A program made the translations under genes and the position numbers. The notes beneath the pieces were generated by a model. The model made no database searches, was not told the origin of the DNA, and worked only from the letters and a program-made list of their open reading frames with translations. From the NCBI GenBank assembly GCA_937884755.1, contig CAKZYJ010000175.1:1-43768 (forward strand): a stretch of 43,768 nucleotides of DNA. Direction: 5' to 3'. Every line of letters starts with the position of its first letter. The stretch's first letter is position 1. This document shows positions 17,278-24,854 of this stretch, one piece after another. Source of the stretch: an uncultured Flammeovirgaceae bacterium. Lineage in GTDB: Bacteria > Bacteroidota > Bacteroidia > Cytophagales > Cyclobacteriaceae.

Positions 17278-18285
17278 ATGGGGTTTACTTTTAAGACAGG
17301 TATTGTCAGGTTACTGTTTCTAATGACGTCGTTAAGCATAGGGCGTAATCTCAGCGCTCAGATTATCGAGGGAAGAGTGCTGGATTATGAAACCAAAAGT
17401 GCGATTCCCCTCGCTAATATCTATTTCAATGCATCCTCCAGAGGAACTACATCAGATACCGAAGGCTTTTTCTCGCTGGATACGGACGAGTACTACGGTC
17501 AGGATATTGTGATTAGTTACGTCGGTTACAAATCACTCACTATTAAGGAGTATGATCCCGATAAATTCCTCGAGGTTTATCTCCAGCAACAATCAACCAT
17601 GCTTGATGAATTGGTTATTGAGTCGGATAATAAGCCTCGCCAGGAAAAATTAACGGTATTTCTGGAGCAGTTTCTTGGTGATTCGCCTCGGGCGAGAGAT
17701 TGTATTATTAATAATTTGGATGAATTGCGGTTGGTATATTTTGAATCTACTGGCACCCTGGAAGGGTTCAGTCAGAAGCCATTAAGAATCCACAATCGGG
17801 CACTCGGTTACAAGATAACGTACTCTCTCGATGAATTTGAAGCGAGCGAAAAACACTTCAGTTACCAGGGGAATTCATTTTTTGAAGAGGACACTACGCT
17901 CACTGAAAGCGAATTAAGAAAGGTTGAAAGAAAAAGAAGGACAGTGTACTACGGTTCGCGCATGCACTTTTTTAGAGCCCTTTGGAGCGGGAAACTAGAG
18001 CAGGAGGGATTCACTGTAATAAGCCGAACCGATGGTTCAGAGCTTTCGGCCTCCGAAATTGTCGAGAGCGATAGTGAAAACAAGAATATTAAGTATCTAC
18101 TGCCGATAGCACCGTTACGGATTGCTTACGAGCGTCGTCAGTACACACATATTTATTTTGAGGGCGATGAAAAAGTCCTCTTTGCCAATAATGGGTTTTT
18201 TGACCCACAATACCTTCGGTGGGAGGGAACTATGGCTCGTCATCGCATAAGTGACTTGCTACCCTACGGTTACATACCCGAGTAA
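17278..18285 (+). CDS. secreted carboxypeptidase-like regulatory-domain protein
   Basis: The 335-residue protein has a signal peptide (to about residue 27, ending LSA). A CarboxypepD_reg-like beta-sandwich follows (about 28-115: IEGRVLDYETKSAIPLANIY, ISYVGYKSL, LDELVI). The remaining 220 residues form an uncharacterised domain seen with this module in other Bacteroidota (e.g. LRIHNRALGYKITYSLDEFE). It is not a TonB receptor: the plug and barrel are absent. A TTG at 17272 would add two residues; the ATG at 17278 is preferred. It converges on sucD with a 42-bp gap. Confidence 0.83.
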   Translation: MGFTFKTGIVRLLFLMTSLSIGRNLSAQIIEGRVLDYETKSAIPLANIYFNASSRGTTSDTEGFFSLDTDEYYGQDIVISYVGYKSLTIKEYDPDKFLEVYLQQQSTMLDELVIESDNKPRQEKLTVFLEQFLGDSPRARDCIINNLDELRLVYFESTGTLEGFSQKPLRIHNRALGYKITYSLDEFEASEKHFSYQGNSFFEEDTTLTESELRKVERKRRTVYYGSRMHFFRALWSGKLEQEGFTVISRTDGSELSASEIVESDSENKNIKYLLPIAPLRIAYERRQYTHIYFEGDEKVLFANNGFFDPQYLRWEGTMARHRISDLLPYGYIPE

Positions 18286-18327
18286 AAAAATAGTGAATTG
18301 GGTTTACCCTATAAAAACCAGTTGCTT

Positions 18328-19200
18328 TTACAAAGCGTCCGCCATCTTCTCCCCAATGGTAGCCGGAGATTCTACTACAATCAGCCCGCAATCACGCATA
18401 ACGCGCATTTTAGCTTCGGCAGTATCTTCTTCTCCGCCAATGATCGCGCCGGCATGGCCCATACGGCGACCGGGAGGGGCGGTTTGTCCGGCAATAAAAC
18501 CCACTACGGGCTTTCTGTTACCGTTTGCCTGAATCCATCGAGCCGCTTGAGGTTCGTATTGTCCGCCAATCTCCCCAATCATCACAATACCATCGGTATC
18601 CGGGTCGTTCATTAGCAGATCTACCGCGTCTTTAGTAGAGGTTCCGATGATGGGATCACCTCCAATGCCAATGGCAGTAGATACGCCCAAACCAGCCTTT
18701 ACTACCTGATCGGCGGCTTCGTACGTAAGCGTGCCTGATTTAGAAACGATACCTACCTTACCTGGCTTGAAAACGAAACCAGGCATGATACCTACTTTTG
18801 CTTCACCAGGGGTAATTACTCCGGGACAGTTGGGTCCGATAAGTCGTACGCCTTCTTTTTGTTTAAGATAGTGCTTGGCCACCATCATATCTTTTACCGG
18901 AATGCCTTCGGTAATGGCGATAATGACCCCGATACCCGCATCAGCGGATTCCATAATAGCATCGGCGGCAAAGGCCGGAGGTACAAAAATAATAGAAACA
19001 TTAGCCTGTTTTTCGGCTACCGCTTCGGCTACGCTATTGAACACCGGGCGCTCCAGGTGGGTCTGTCCACCCTTACCGGGAGTGACTCCGCCCACCACAT
19101 TGGTGCCGTATTCAATCATTTGCTGGGCGTGAAAAGTGCCTTCCGAACCGGTGAAACCTTGTACTATTATTCGGGAATTTTTATTAACTAGAACACTCAT
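18328..19200 (-). CDS. sucD: succinyl-CoA synthetase (ADP-forming) alpha subunit
   Basis: A 290-residue TCA-cycle enzyme subunit. It has an N-terminal CoA-binding domain ([24 protein letters not shown]), the ligase domain ([13 protein letters not shown]) and the phospho-histidine His249 in [11 protein letters not shown]. The real start is the ATG at 19200, giving [10 protein letters not shown]. The open frame extends upstream to 19257, but those residues are unlike any SucD and would overlap the promoter. The beta subunit gene is not in the window. The -7/-33 promoter at 19223-19253 is one of the best in the window. Confidence 0.97.
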   Translation of the reverse strand: MSVLVNKNSRIIVQGFTGSEGTFHAQQMIEYGTNVVGGVTPGKGGQTHLERPVFNSVAEAVAEKQANVSIIFVPPAFAADAIMESADAGIGVIIAITEGIPVKDMMVAKHYLKQKEGVRLIGPNCPGVITPGEAKVGIMPGFVFKPGKVGIVSKSGTLTYEAADQVVKAGLGVSTAIGIGGDPIIGTSTKDAVDLLMNDPDTDGIVMIGEIGGQYEPQAARWIQANGNRKPVVGFIAGQTAPPGRRMGHAGAIIGGEEDTAEAKMRVMRDCGLIVVESPATIGEKMADAL

Positions 19201-19222
19201 AGGGTGGGGAAAAAATTTTTGA

Positions 19223-19253
19223 CAAAAATAGGACAAATCAGCGCATTGCCAAA
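19223..19253 (-). promoter_or_regulatory. Bacteroidota-type promoter for sucD
   Basis: On the minus strand, TTTG (19253-19250), a 19-bp spacer and TATTTTTG (19230-19223) match the TTTG-N19-TAnnTTTG consensus exactly. The predicted leader before the ATG at 19200 is under 20 nt. Confidence 0.7.
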
Positions 19254-19259
19254 CCAATA

Positions 19260-19428
19260 CAGTGTTAAAGTATTAGGGCGACCGTTGCGCGGTGTTAAGG
19301 TGTTATAGTACGAAGTATTGGGGTAGTTATCGGGTGGTGTTAGTGTCCCCAAGTGTTTCAGTGTTAAGAATCAAATGAATGCTTTGAAACCTCATACGAT
19401 AACACACTAACACTAAGACACTAACCTT
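19260..19428. repeat. GTGTTA-type short tandem repeats in facing arms
   Basis: The left arm has units such as CAGTGTTA, CGGTGTTA and AGGTGTTA followed by TAGTACG. A middle part has GTGGTGTTAGTG and TCAGTGTTAAG. The right arm carries the reverse complement (GATAACACACTAACACTAAG, then ACACTAACC, about 19397-19426). The arms can pair imperfectly. The repeat fills the gap between sucD and the Rieske-like lipoprotein gene and touches the latter's stop codon. Confidence 0.7.
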
Positions 19429-19963
19429 ATTGAAGATTGAAGATATACAGAAAGTTGCCGTCTAGTTGAGTACCATATTGCCGCAGCGGCAGTGGACTTA
19501 CCCCGCCGATGGGGATCCCCTGAAAATCGTAGACGGTATTATCGCATCCTTCCTTTAGAAAAAAACCCGAGGGGTCTACGAATATGACGGCGCAGGCTTC
19601 GTCTACCCGGTGCGGGCTGGCCCGCTCAAAGGCTCGGTAGGTAGTAGCGTTTTCGCGATAGATCAGAATACCTCTATAGCCGCCTAAAATCTCTACGAAG
19701 CCACCATCCTGCCGCAAGGGTAAGTACTCCTGATTCATTAGGTTGATGGTTTCATCTACCAGCACGTAGGGGATAGGATCAAATAGCGCATCACTCTCGC
19801 AACTAACGAAGAAAAGAGGAAATAGCAGAGCGAATAAAATTTTCCTACTCGTTTCACTGCCTGTCTCTGGCTTGATCAGAGGGTGACATCCCTTTTTTAG
19901 AGGGGGAATGAACCTACGGGAATTTTTTAGATGGAAAAAGAAGGTTAATACTTTAAAGCTCAT
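19427..19963 (-). CDS. Rieske-fold-like lipoprotein lacking most cluster ligands
   Basis: The frame encodes 178 residues with a lipoprotein signal (ILFALLFPLFFVSC, Cys55). The C-terminal part (ASPHRVDEACAVIFVDPSG, KEGCDNTVYDF, PIGGVSPLPLRQYGTQLDG) resembles small Rieske-like lipoproteins of Bacteroidota. The paired CxH and CxxH ligands are not intact: CPH is SPH here and no His follows the second Cys. Iron-sulphur binding is therefore doubtful. The first 40 residues before the signal peptide are odd. Their DNA (about 19849-19912) is a CCCCCTCT/AGGGGGAA-type repeat, so the ATG at 19963 may lie in front of an insertion. No other start codon is available near the signal. Confidence 0.68.
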   Translation of the reverse strand: MSFKVLTFFFHLKNSRRFIPPLKKGCHPLIKPETGSETSRKILFALLFPLFFVSCESDALFDPIPYVLVDETINLMNQEYLPLRQDGGFVEILGGYRGILIYRENATTYRAFERASPHRVDEACAVIFVDPSGFFLKEGCDNTVYDFQGIPIGGVSPLPLRQYGTQLDGNFLYIFNLQ

Positions 19964-20030
19964 TACTAAGTTTTAATGCATTCATCCGATCAACGCAGAA
20001 ATCAAATAGAAAGTGTCTGTAGTAAAAACT

Positions 20031-20420
20031 TTAAGGTGATTCGGTCACCGTGCAGCCTAACGATTCCAAACAGCGAATGGCCTTGGGCAAATCTAAATTC
20101 TTGATTAGTAAGTGATCAGTGGAGTAAGCCGAGAGGGCAAAGATAGAAATCTGAGCATCAGCTAGAGCCTGAGCTACCACCGCTAGAAAACCTACTAGTT
20201 CAAATGGTAGTACAACCTGGAACGATAACATACGCCAACCTCGCTCAGCCTCTACTATCCAATCATCATCCAGATGCTGTTCATCAACTACCACCGTAAT
20301 CTCCTGCTGATCTCTGAATACCGCCACAAAATCTTCAGGAACGCGGTTAGCCTTGACTACCGCAAATTGCTGCGACCAGATTTGTACCTGGCAATCTTTG
20401 AGGAAATCTTGAGCGTTCAA
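20031..20420 (-). CDS. ACT domain-containing protein
   Basis: The 129-residue protein has two small alpha/beta ACT-like units. The second is the clearer (WRMLSFQVVLPFELVGFLAVVAQALADAQISIFALSAYSTDHLLI). ACT domains usually bind amino acids and regulate enzymes; this stand-alone form has no attached enzyme. The likely start is TTG at 20420 (MNAQDFLKDCQV); no ATG is nearby. Its role is unknown. Confidence 0.8.
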   Translation of the reverse strand: MNAQDFLKDCQVQIWSQQFAVVKANRVPEDFVAVFRDQQEITVVVDEQHLDDDWIVEAERGWRMLSFQVVLPFELVGFLAVVAQALADAQISIFALSAYSTDHLLIKNLDLPKAIRCLESLGCTVTESP

Positions 20421-20569
20421 AGTTACTCTATTTTCTGAGGCGGAAATTTAGTAGAGGTTTGCCATACCTCATTGTAGACAGAAGAATAAATAATTTCAAC
20501 TTCTTCAGTTTTTTGATCCGATTCTTTTTTCATCAAATACGATCAATTGCTTAATGCTAAAGATAAATA

Positions 20570-20620
20570 ACAATTGAGCCTCCAGCAATTGAACCATAGA
20601 GCTATCGAGCTATTGAAGCT
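20570..20620. repeat. octad-type repeat (GCTATCGA / GCAATTGA units)
   Basis: Successive 8-base units ACAATTGA, GCAATTGA, ACCATAGA, GCTATCGA and GCTATTGA follow each other, with one 7-base unit among them. They touch the 3' end of pheS (stop at 20619). Similar units recur at 25452-25470 and 25908-25930. Confidence 0.6.
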
Positions 20621-21659
20621 AGTTAAACGCAGTAAACTGCTTCAGGAAGCGTACATCGTTTTCGGTGAAAAGCCGCAAATCTTTGATCTGGTACTTGATC
20701 ATGGCAATACGCTCGAAGCCCATACCGAAGGCAAAGCCAGTAAATTCTTCCGAATCAATACCGCAGCTTTCCAATACGTTGGGATCAACCATGCCGCAGC
20801 CGCCAATTTCCAGCCAGCCGGTTCCTTTGGTCACCCGGCGGTCAGCTTCGGTTTTGGTACCCCACCATACGTCTAGTTCGGCACTGGGTTCGGTGAAGGG
20901 GAAGAATGAGGGACGCAAACGAATATTGCTCTCTGGCCCGAATAGTTCTTTGGCGAAGTGCAGTAGCGTTTGCTTCAAATCGGCGAAGCTTACGTTTCGA
21001 TCTACATATAATCCTTCTACTTGGTGGAATACACAGTGGGCCCGAGCCGAAATGGCTTCATTGCGGTATACCCGCCCTGGCATAATCGCCCGAACCGGCG
21101 GCTTCTGCGACTCCATCAGCCGTACTTGCACCGAAGAAGTATGCGTTCGCAGCACAACATCCTGCCCGCCTTGGTCACTATTCTTTTCAATAAAGAAGGT
21201 GTCCTGCATCTCCCGGGCTGGGTGGTTGGGTGGGAAATTGAGAGCAGTGAAGTTGTGCCAGTCGTTTTCAATTTCCGGCCCTTCAGCCACGTTGAAGCCC
21301 ATCCGCTCAAAAATCTCTACCACCCGGTTCTGAATTTGGGTAAGTGGATGAATCGCCCCCAAAGTATCTGGTACCGGAGGAAGTGTTAGGTCGGGTACAT
21401 CCTCAGGCTGTCCATTCTTTTGCTCTTCCAGCGAGGCAATTAGTTCTTTAAATTTACTTTGAGCGGTATTTTTTAGGTCATTTAGTCGTACGCCCATCGC
21501 CTTACGCTCTTCGGCTGCTACATTCTTCATCTCGCCGAATAGATCACCAATTACGCTCTTGCGGCTAATAAAGCGTAGGCGGTACTGCTCCAGTTCGTCC
21601 TGATTGTTTACCTGATATTCGGTAATTTTCTGCTTAAGGGCTTCTATCTTTTCGTTCAT
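20619..21659 (-). CDS. pheS: phenylalanine--tRNA ligase alpha subunit
   Basis: The 346-residue catalytic subunit of PheRS has an N-terminal coiled coil (about residues 1-90) that contacts tRNA. A class II synthetase core follows, with motif 2 (IMPGRVYRNEAISARAHCVF) and motif 3 (GFAFGMGFERIAMIKYQIKDLR). The Ala in GFAFG corresponds to the amino-acid pocket residue Ala294 of E. coli. The length is typical and the start is ATG. pheT is separate, at 10794-13253 on the opposite strand, so expression of the two subunits is not coupled by an operon. Confidence 0.97.
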   Translation of the reverse strand: MNEKIEALKQKITEYQVNNQDELEQYRLRFISRKSVIGDLFGEMKNVAAEERKAMGVRLNDLKNTAQSKFKELIASLEEQKNGQPEDVPDLTLPPVPDTLGAIHPLTQIQNRVVEIFERMGFNVAEGPEIENDWHNFTALNFPPNHPAREMQDTFFIEKNSDQGGQDVVLRTHTSSVQVRLMESQKPPVRAIMPGRVYRNEAISARAHCVFHQVEGLYVDRNVSFADLKQTLLHFAKELFGPESNIRLRPSFFPFTEPSAELDVWWGTKTEADRRVTKGTGWLEIGGCGMVDPNVLESCGIDSEEFTGFAFGMGFERIAMIKYQIKDLRLFTENDVRFLKQFTAFN

Positions 21660-21693
21660 AATTGAATGAGAAAGTGATTGAATAGTAGGTTAA

Positions 21694-22323
21694 CTACTCA
21701 TCAATACATTTAATACATCGGACAGCAAATCTACGTTGTTTTTTGGGTTTGTCCCAAATATGGTGCTCATGAGCGTGCTTTAAAATACTTGAATCGCGAA
21801 CATGTAGATGGGGGGGCGGTCCCGTAGCATGTGATTCTGTTACCCACAAGTTAGCTTGGTCAGGCTGCATTACCCACTTTTTACCCTGAATCCAACCTAG
21901 AGGATTTAAATTCAAATACGCTGTATCCTGGAGTACATTTTCTTGTATTACCCGTTCAGCTATGATGCGATAATTGGTGTACGGTAGTTCGGTGATCTCA
22001 ACTACCAATGAATCTGATTGATTAATAATTTCTAACGTGTTTTTCCAATCTTCCCAAGTGGGTATCCTCCAGCCGGTAGGGCACAGCTGTTGTAAATCAG
22101 AATGGAAGTAAAAATTACTTTGTGAACATGGTTCGACATGGCTGTTTTGAGCACACCAACTATCAGGAGTAAGAAAGCGAAGGTTAGTACCAAACCACTG
22201 ATAGTTACCAATTTGCACAATAGAATACTCATTGTTATCTCGAGGGTCAATGAATGTTTCCTGACCACAGGCACTGAGGCTACTCACGATTGATAAAAAA
22301 ATTACTCGAAGGGTAGTGATCAT
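21694..22323 (-). CDS. FISUMP-domain lipoprotein
   Basis: The 209-residue protein has a short lipoprotein signal with lipobox ending at Cys19 (SSLSAC). A FISUMP domain follows (Fibrobacter succinogenes major paralogous domain): FIDPRDNNEYSIVQIGNYQW, FGTNLRF, CPTGWRIPTWEDW and a final RRFAVRCIK. This domain is found in surface-exposed proteins and its activity is unknown. The start is ATG at 22323. It lies 34 bp upstream of pheS on the same strand and may be transcribed with it. Confidence 0.88.
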   Translation of the reverse strand: MITTLRVIFLSIVSSLSACGQETFIDPRDNNEYSIVQIGNYQWFGTNLRFLTPDSWCAQNSHVEPCSQSNFYFHSDLQQLCPTGWRIPTWEDWKNTLEIINQSDSLVVEITELPYTNYRIIAERVIQENVLQDTAYLNLNPLGWIQGKKWVMQPDQANLWVTESHATGPPPHLHVRDSSILKHAHEHHIWDKPKKQRRFAVRCIKCIDE

Positions 22324-22350
22324 TTTAAGGTATTTAGATCATAAAAAGCT

Positions 22351-22376
22351 AGCTTACTGATACAACTCAGTAAGCT
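22351..22376. promoter_or_regulatory. perfect 10-bp hairpin between divergent genes
   Basis: AGCTTACTGA (22351-22360) and TCAGTAAGCT (22367-22376) are exact inverted repeats around a 6-nt loop. T-runs follow shortly on both strands (GAGGTTTTTG to the right, AGCTTTTT on the minus strand). It occupies the 75-bp region between the FISUMP and DUF2520 genes. Confidence 0.6.
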
Positions 22377-22398
22377 GAGGTTTTTGTATTTTTAGTTA

Positions 22399-23196
22399 AT
22401 GGGAAATTCGTTCGATAAAATAGCGATGGTGGGAGCAGGTAATGTGGCCTGGCATCTGGCACCAGTACTAGAGGCTGCCGGGTGCGCGGTAACGCAAGTC
22501 TACAGCCGAAGTGAAGAAAAGGCTAAAGAACTAGTAATCCGGCTGTATCAGGCAGAAGTGCAGACGCAACTGGATTTCTCCAACAGCTTAGCTGAGTTGT
22601 TTATTCTGGCTGTATCGGACGATGCGATTGCGGAAGTAGCACGGCAAATACAATTACCGGCAGAAGCGACGATAGTGCATACTTCCGGCGGACAACCACT
22701 TAATGCATTGGCGAAAGCGCCTACCAAACGAATCGGGGTATTTTATCCGCTACAAACGTTTAGCAAACTCCGTCCCGTTGATTTTCGGGATATTCCTATT
22801 TGCCTGGAATCGGACGATAGTAAGGTGCTGCACCGCTTAACCAAACTTGCTCGAGGCATTAGTCGACAGGTAAAGCTTATCAATTCTGAAGAGCGGGCGC
22901 AACTGCACGTAGCCGCCGTGCTGGCGAACAACTTCACTAATCATCTACTACGAATGGCCGAGCAACTACTGCACGACCACCAGCTAGACTTTACCCTACT
23001 GCATCCCTTGATTGAAGAAACGGTAGCGAAGGCACTGGAGATCGGCCCCGCCCAATCGCAAACCGGCCCGGCCCGCCGCTACGATGAAAAGACGATCAAC
23101 CACCACCTGAAGTACTTACGAACGTACGATCCGGCTTACGCTAAGGTGTACAAAGCATTGACTAAGCATATTCAGTTTATCGCTGGTAATACATAA
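22399..23196 (+). CDS. Rossmann-like/DUF2520 dehydrogenase-like protein
   Basis: The 265-residue cytoplasmic protein begins with a nucleotide-binding Rossmann unit (KIAMVGAGNVAWHLA, residues 7-21). The first domain ends near residue 115, and the C-terminal helical DUF2520 domain follows (about 130-255: LHVAAVLANNFTNHLL, GPAQSQTGPARRYDEKTINHH). The layout resembles ketopantoate/pyrroline reductase-like enzymes that use NAD(P)H. The reaction is not established. The start is ATG at 22399. Confidence 0.88.
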   Translation: MGNSFDKIAMVGAGNVAWHLAPVLEAAGCAVTQVYSRSEEKAKELVIRLYQAEVQTQLDFSNSLAELFILAVSDDAIAEVARQIQLPAEATIVHTSGGQPLNALAKAPTKRIGVFYPLQTFSKLRPVDFRDIPICLESDDSKVLHRLTKLARGISRQVKLINSEERAQLHVAAVLANNFTNHLLRMAEQLLHDHQLDFTLLHPLIEETVAKALEIGPAQSQTGPARRYDEKTINHHLKYLRTYDPAYAKVYKALTKHIQFIAGNT

Positions 23197-23200
23197 GACC

Positions 23201-23303
23201 GTCATTCCTGACGTAGTGAAACGAAGATCAGGAATCTCACTACAATGGGGCTCGAGATTCCTGATAGCCCTCTTCACTTCGTTCCGAGAACTTCAGGAAT
23301 GAC
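23201..23303. repeat. nested palindromic intergenic repeat
   Basis: The outer arms GTCATTCCTGA (23201-23211) and TCAGGAATGAC (23293-23303) are exact complements. The inner arms ATCAGGAATCTC (23227-23238) and GAGATTCCTGAT (23254-23265) are exact too. The segments between them (AGTGAAACGAAG and CTTCACTTCGTT) nearly pair. A related, shorter copy lies at 25725-25764. It lies between convergent genes and could act as a transcription end signal. Confidence 0.75.
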
Positions 23304-23326
23304 GTGTAGGGAAGCGAGTAGAAGCA

Positions 23327-23938
23327 CTATAAAACACCGAGCCTTTCTAACTCCTCACTTAGGTTAGTTTCAGGGGTGAGGTGGATACCTTGGATGCCGA
23401 ATGCTTCAGCTCCGGCGATATTTTCGGTAACATCGTCGATGAAGATAGATTTTTCGAGAATAATCTCCGGTTGGCGGTCGAGAAGCGTTTGGTAGATGCG
23501 GGCATCGGGTTTTACCACTTTCAGTTCGCCCGAAACCACAGTATCCTGGAAATACTCAAGGAAGGGGTACTCCCGCTGGGCAATCGGGAAGGTTTCGGCT
23601 GACCAGTTGGTGATGGCGTATAGAGCAATGTCTGCTCTGGTTCGTAGATCTTCTAGCACCGCTACGTTTTCTTCTATGGCTCCGCCTAGCATCTCCTCCC
23701 AGCGTTCGTGGTAGGCTCTGATTTCCGCTTCGTAGTGAGGATATAGTGCGGTACGTTCCTTGACGGCTTCGGCAAACGGGCGTCCCCGATCCTGCTCCCG
23801 GTTCCAGTCACCGTGGCAGACTTCGGTCAGAAATCGTTGCATTTGGGCTTTATCGTCAAAAATCTTCCGGTACAAATATTCTGGGTTCCAGTCAATCAGC
23901 ACTCCGCCAAGATCGAAGATAATGGTATTATAATTCAT
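23327..23938 (-). CDS. HAD-superfamily hydrolase (YihX-like)
   Basis: The 203-residue protein has HAD motif I as FDLGGVLIDWNP (Asp9), motif II around YAITNWS, motif III Lys in VVKPDARIY and motif IV IFIDDVTEN. A helical cap lies between motifs I and II. The FDLGGV form groups it with YihX-type sugar-phosphate phosphatases of HAD subfamily IA; the substrate is unknown. The ATG at 23938 (MNYNTIIFDLGG) is preferred over a TTG at 23950. Confidence 0.9.
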   Translation of the reverse strand: MNYNTIIFDLGGVLIDWNPEYLYRKIFDDKAQMQRFLTEVCHGDWNREQDRGRPFAEAVKERTALYPHYEAEIRAYHERWEEMLGGAIEENVAVLEDLRTRADIALYAITNWSAETFPIAQREYPFLEYFQDTVVSGELKVVKPDARIYQTLLDRQPEIILEKSIFIDDVTENIAGAEAFGIQGIHLTPETNLSEELERLGVL

Positions 23939-23952
23939 GATTTGATTCAATT

Positions 23953-23973
23953 AACAGTGTGCAATGTACATAG
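23953..23973. repeat. heptad-type repeat (ACAGTGT / GCAATGT units)
   Basis: ACAGTGT, GCAATGT and ACATAGA follow in 7-base phase. The same ACAGTGT and GCAATGT units occur at 40591-40653. Confidence 0.5.
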
Positions 23974-24050
23974 AACCGGGCGCTATGATAATATAAGTTA
24001 TGAAATGAGAAAGTGGATATGTGGAACCTACAATCTGAATGTTCGGGAAT

Positions 24051-24854
24051 TCATTCTGTGGACTGTGGACCATTTTCTGTCGACTGATAATCACTTCCGA
24101 GTCCAAATAAAGCAAAATCGTACTTCACTGGGTCCGCGGGGTCAAATTTTTTCAGGTTTTCGGTAAGCTCAATGGCGGTAAGCCAATCCGTTTGCTTTCG
24201 GGTAATTAAACCTAGCTGACGGGCTACACGGTCTACGTGCACATCGCAGGGGCAAACCAACTGATCGGGGCGAATTTTCTTCCAAAGGCCAAAGTCTACT
24301 CCTCGGTCGTCGCTACGCACCATCCAGCGTAGGTACATATTCAGTCGTTTGCAGGCTGAGTTGCGTTCGGGCGTGGCTACGTGTTTACGGGTTCGTTGGG
24401 GATAATCCGGCAAACTAAAAAATAGATTATGAAAATGAGCCAGTCCGGCTTCAGTGGTAGATGAATTGACGTTCATTCCCTGGTAAAAAGCATCTTCCAG
24501 CGAATTGTGCTGCTGATAGAAGTGGTGAAAGAACGCAATGAAGTAGAGCGCGTCGGTAGCGTTAAAGGTACGGTGCTTAAAGTTCAGAAAAGGTTTCAGA
24601 TCATCCTCCCGGTGGTGCAGCACAAAATCGTGTGGCGTATTATCCATGTAAGCAAAAAACTCCTGACACTTATTAATAATAGTTTTCCGTTGCCCCCAGG
24701 CCAGCACGGCTGCCACAAAGCCGCTGATTTCAATATCTTGCTTCTTCTGGTACTGATGCGGAATGCTGATCGGATCACTCTCAATGAATGCCGGTCGATT
24801 GTAGCGGTCGTACTGTTCTTCTAAAAAATCGTGAAGTTCCCCAAATTTACGCAT
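24051..24854 (-). CDS. TIGR02757 (DUF2400) family protein
   Basis: The 267-residue helical protein matches TIGR02757, with SDPISIPHQYQKKQDIEISG, FVAAVLAWGQRKTI, RLNMYLRWMVRSDDRGVDFGLW, CDVHVDRVARQLGL and DPVKYDFALFGLG. The family's function is not established; the CDVHV..R segment recalls helix-hairpin-helix DNA glycosylases, which is only a resemblance. The final dozen or so residues (YQSTENGPQSTE) come from an intergenic heptad repeat read in frame, so the C-terminus is extended by repeat DNA. It overlaps the upstream gene by 8 bp. The start is ATG. Confidence 0.9.
   Translation of the reverse strand: MRKFGELHDFLEEQYDRYNRPAFIESDPISIPHQYQKKQDIEISGFVAAVLAWGQRKTIINKCQEFFAYMDNTPHDFVLHHREDDLKPFLNFKHRTFNATDALYFIAFFHHFYQQHNSLEDAFYQGMNVNSSTTEAGLAHFHNLFFSLPDYPQRTRKHVATPERNSACKRLNMYLRWMVRSDDRGVDFGLWKKIRPDQLVCPCDVHVDRVARQLGLITRKQTDWLTAIELTENLKKFDPADPVKYDFALFGLGSDYQSTENGPQSTE
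24056..24090. repeat. heptad repeat (CTGTGGA units) overlapping a gene end
   Basis: Reading the plus strand, CTGTGGA, CTGTGGA, CCATTTT, CTGTCGA and CTGATAA follow in exact 7-base phase. On the minus strand they encode the last residues and stop region of the TIGR02757 gene. Confidence 0.65.

Noticed and set aside
17272-18285. 17278-18285 product as a TonB-dependent receptor
   Set aside because: It shares only the CarboxypepD_reg-like domain. The plug and beta-barrel are absent, and at 335 residues it is far too short.
19201-19257. Upstream extension of sucD to give 309 residues
   Set aside because: The added residues are unlike SucD, overlap an excellent promoter, and the ATG at 19200 gives the family's normal length and start.
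20665-21333. Plus-strand frame of 222 codons
   Set aside because: It is antisense to pheS, which is fully supported. The translated sequence is Ser/Arg-rich with no domain.
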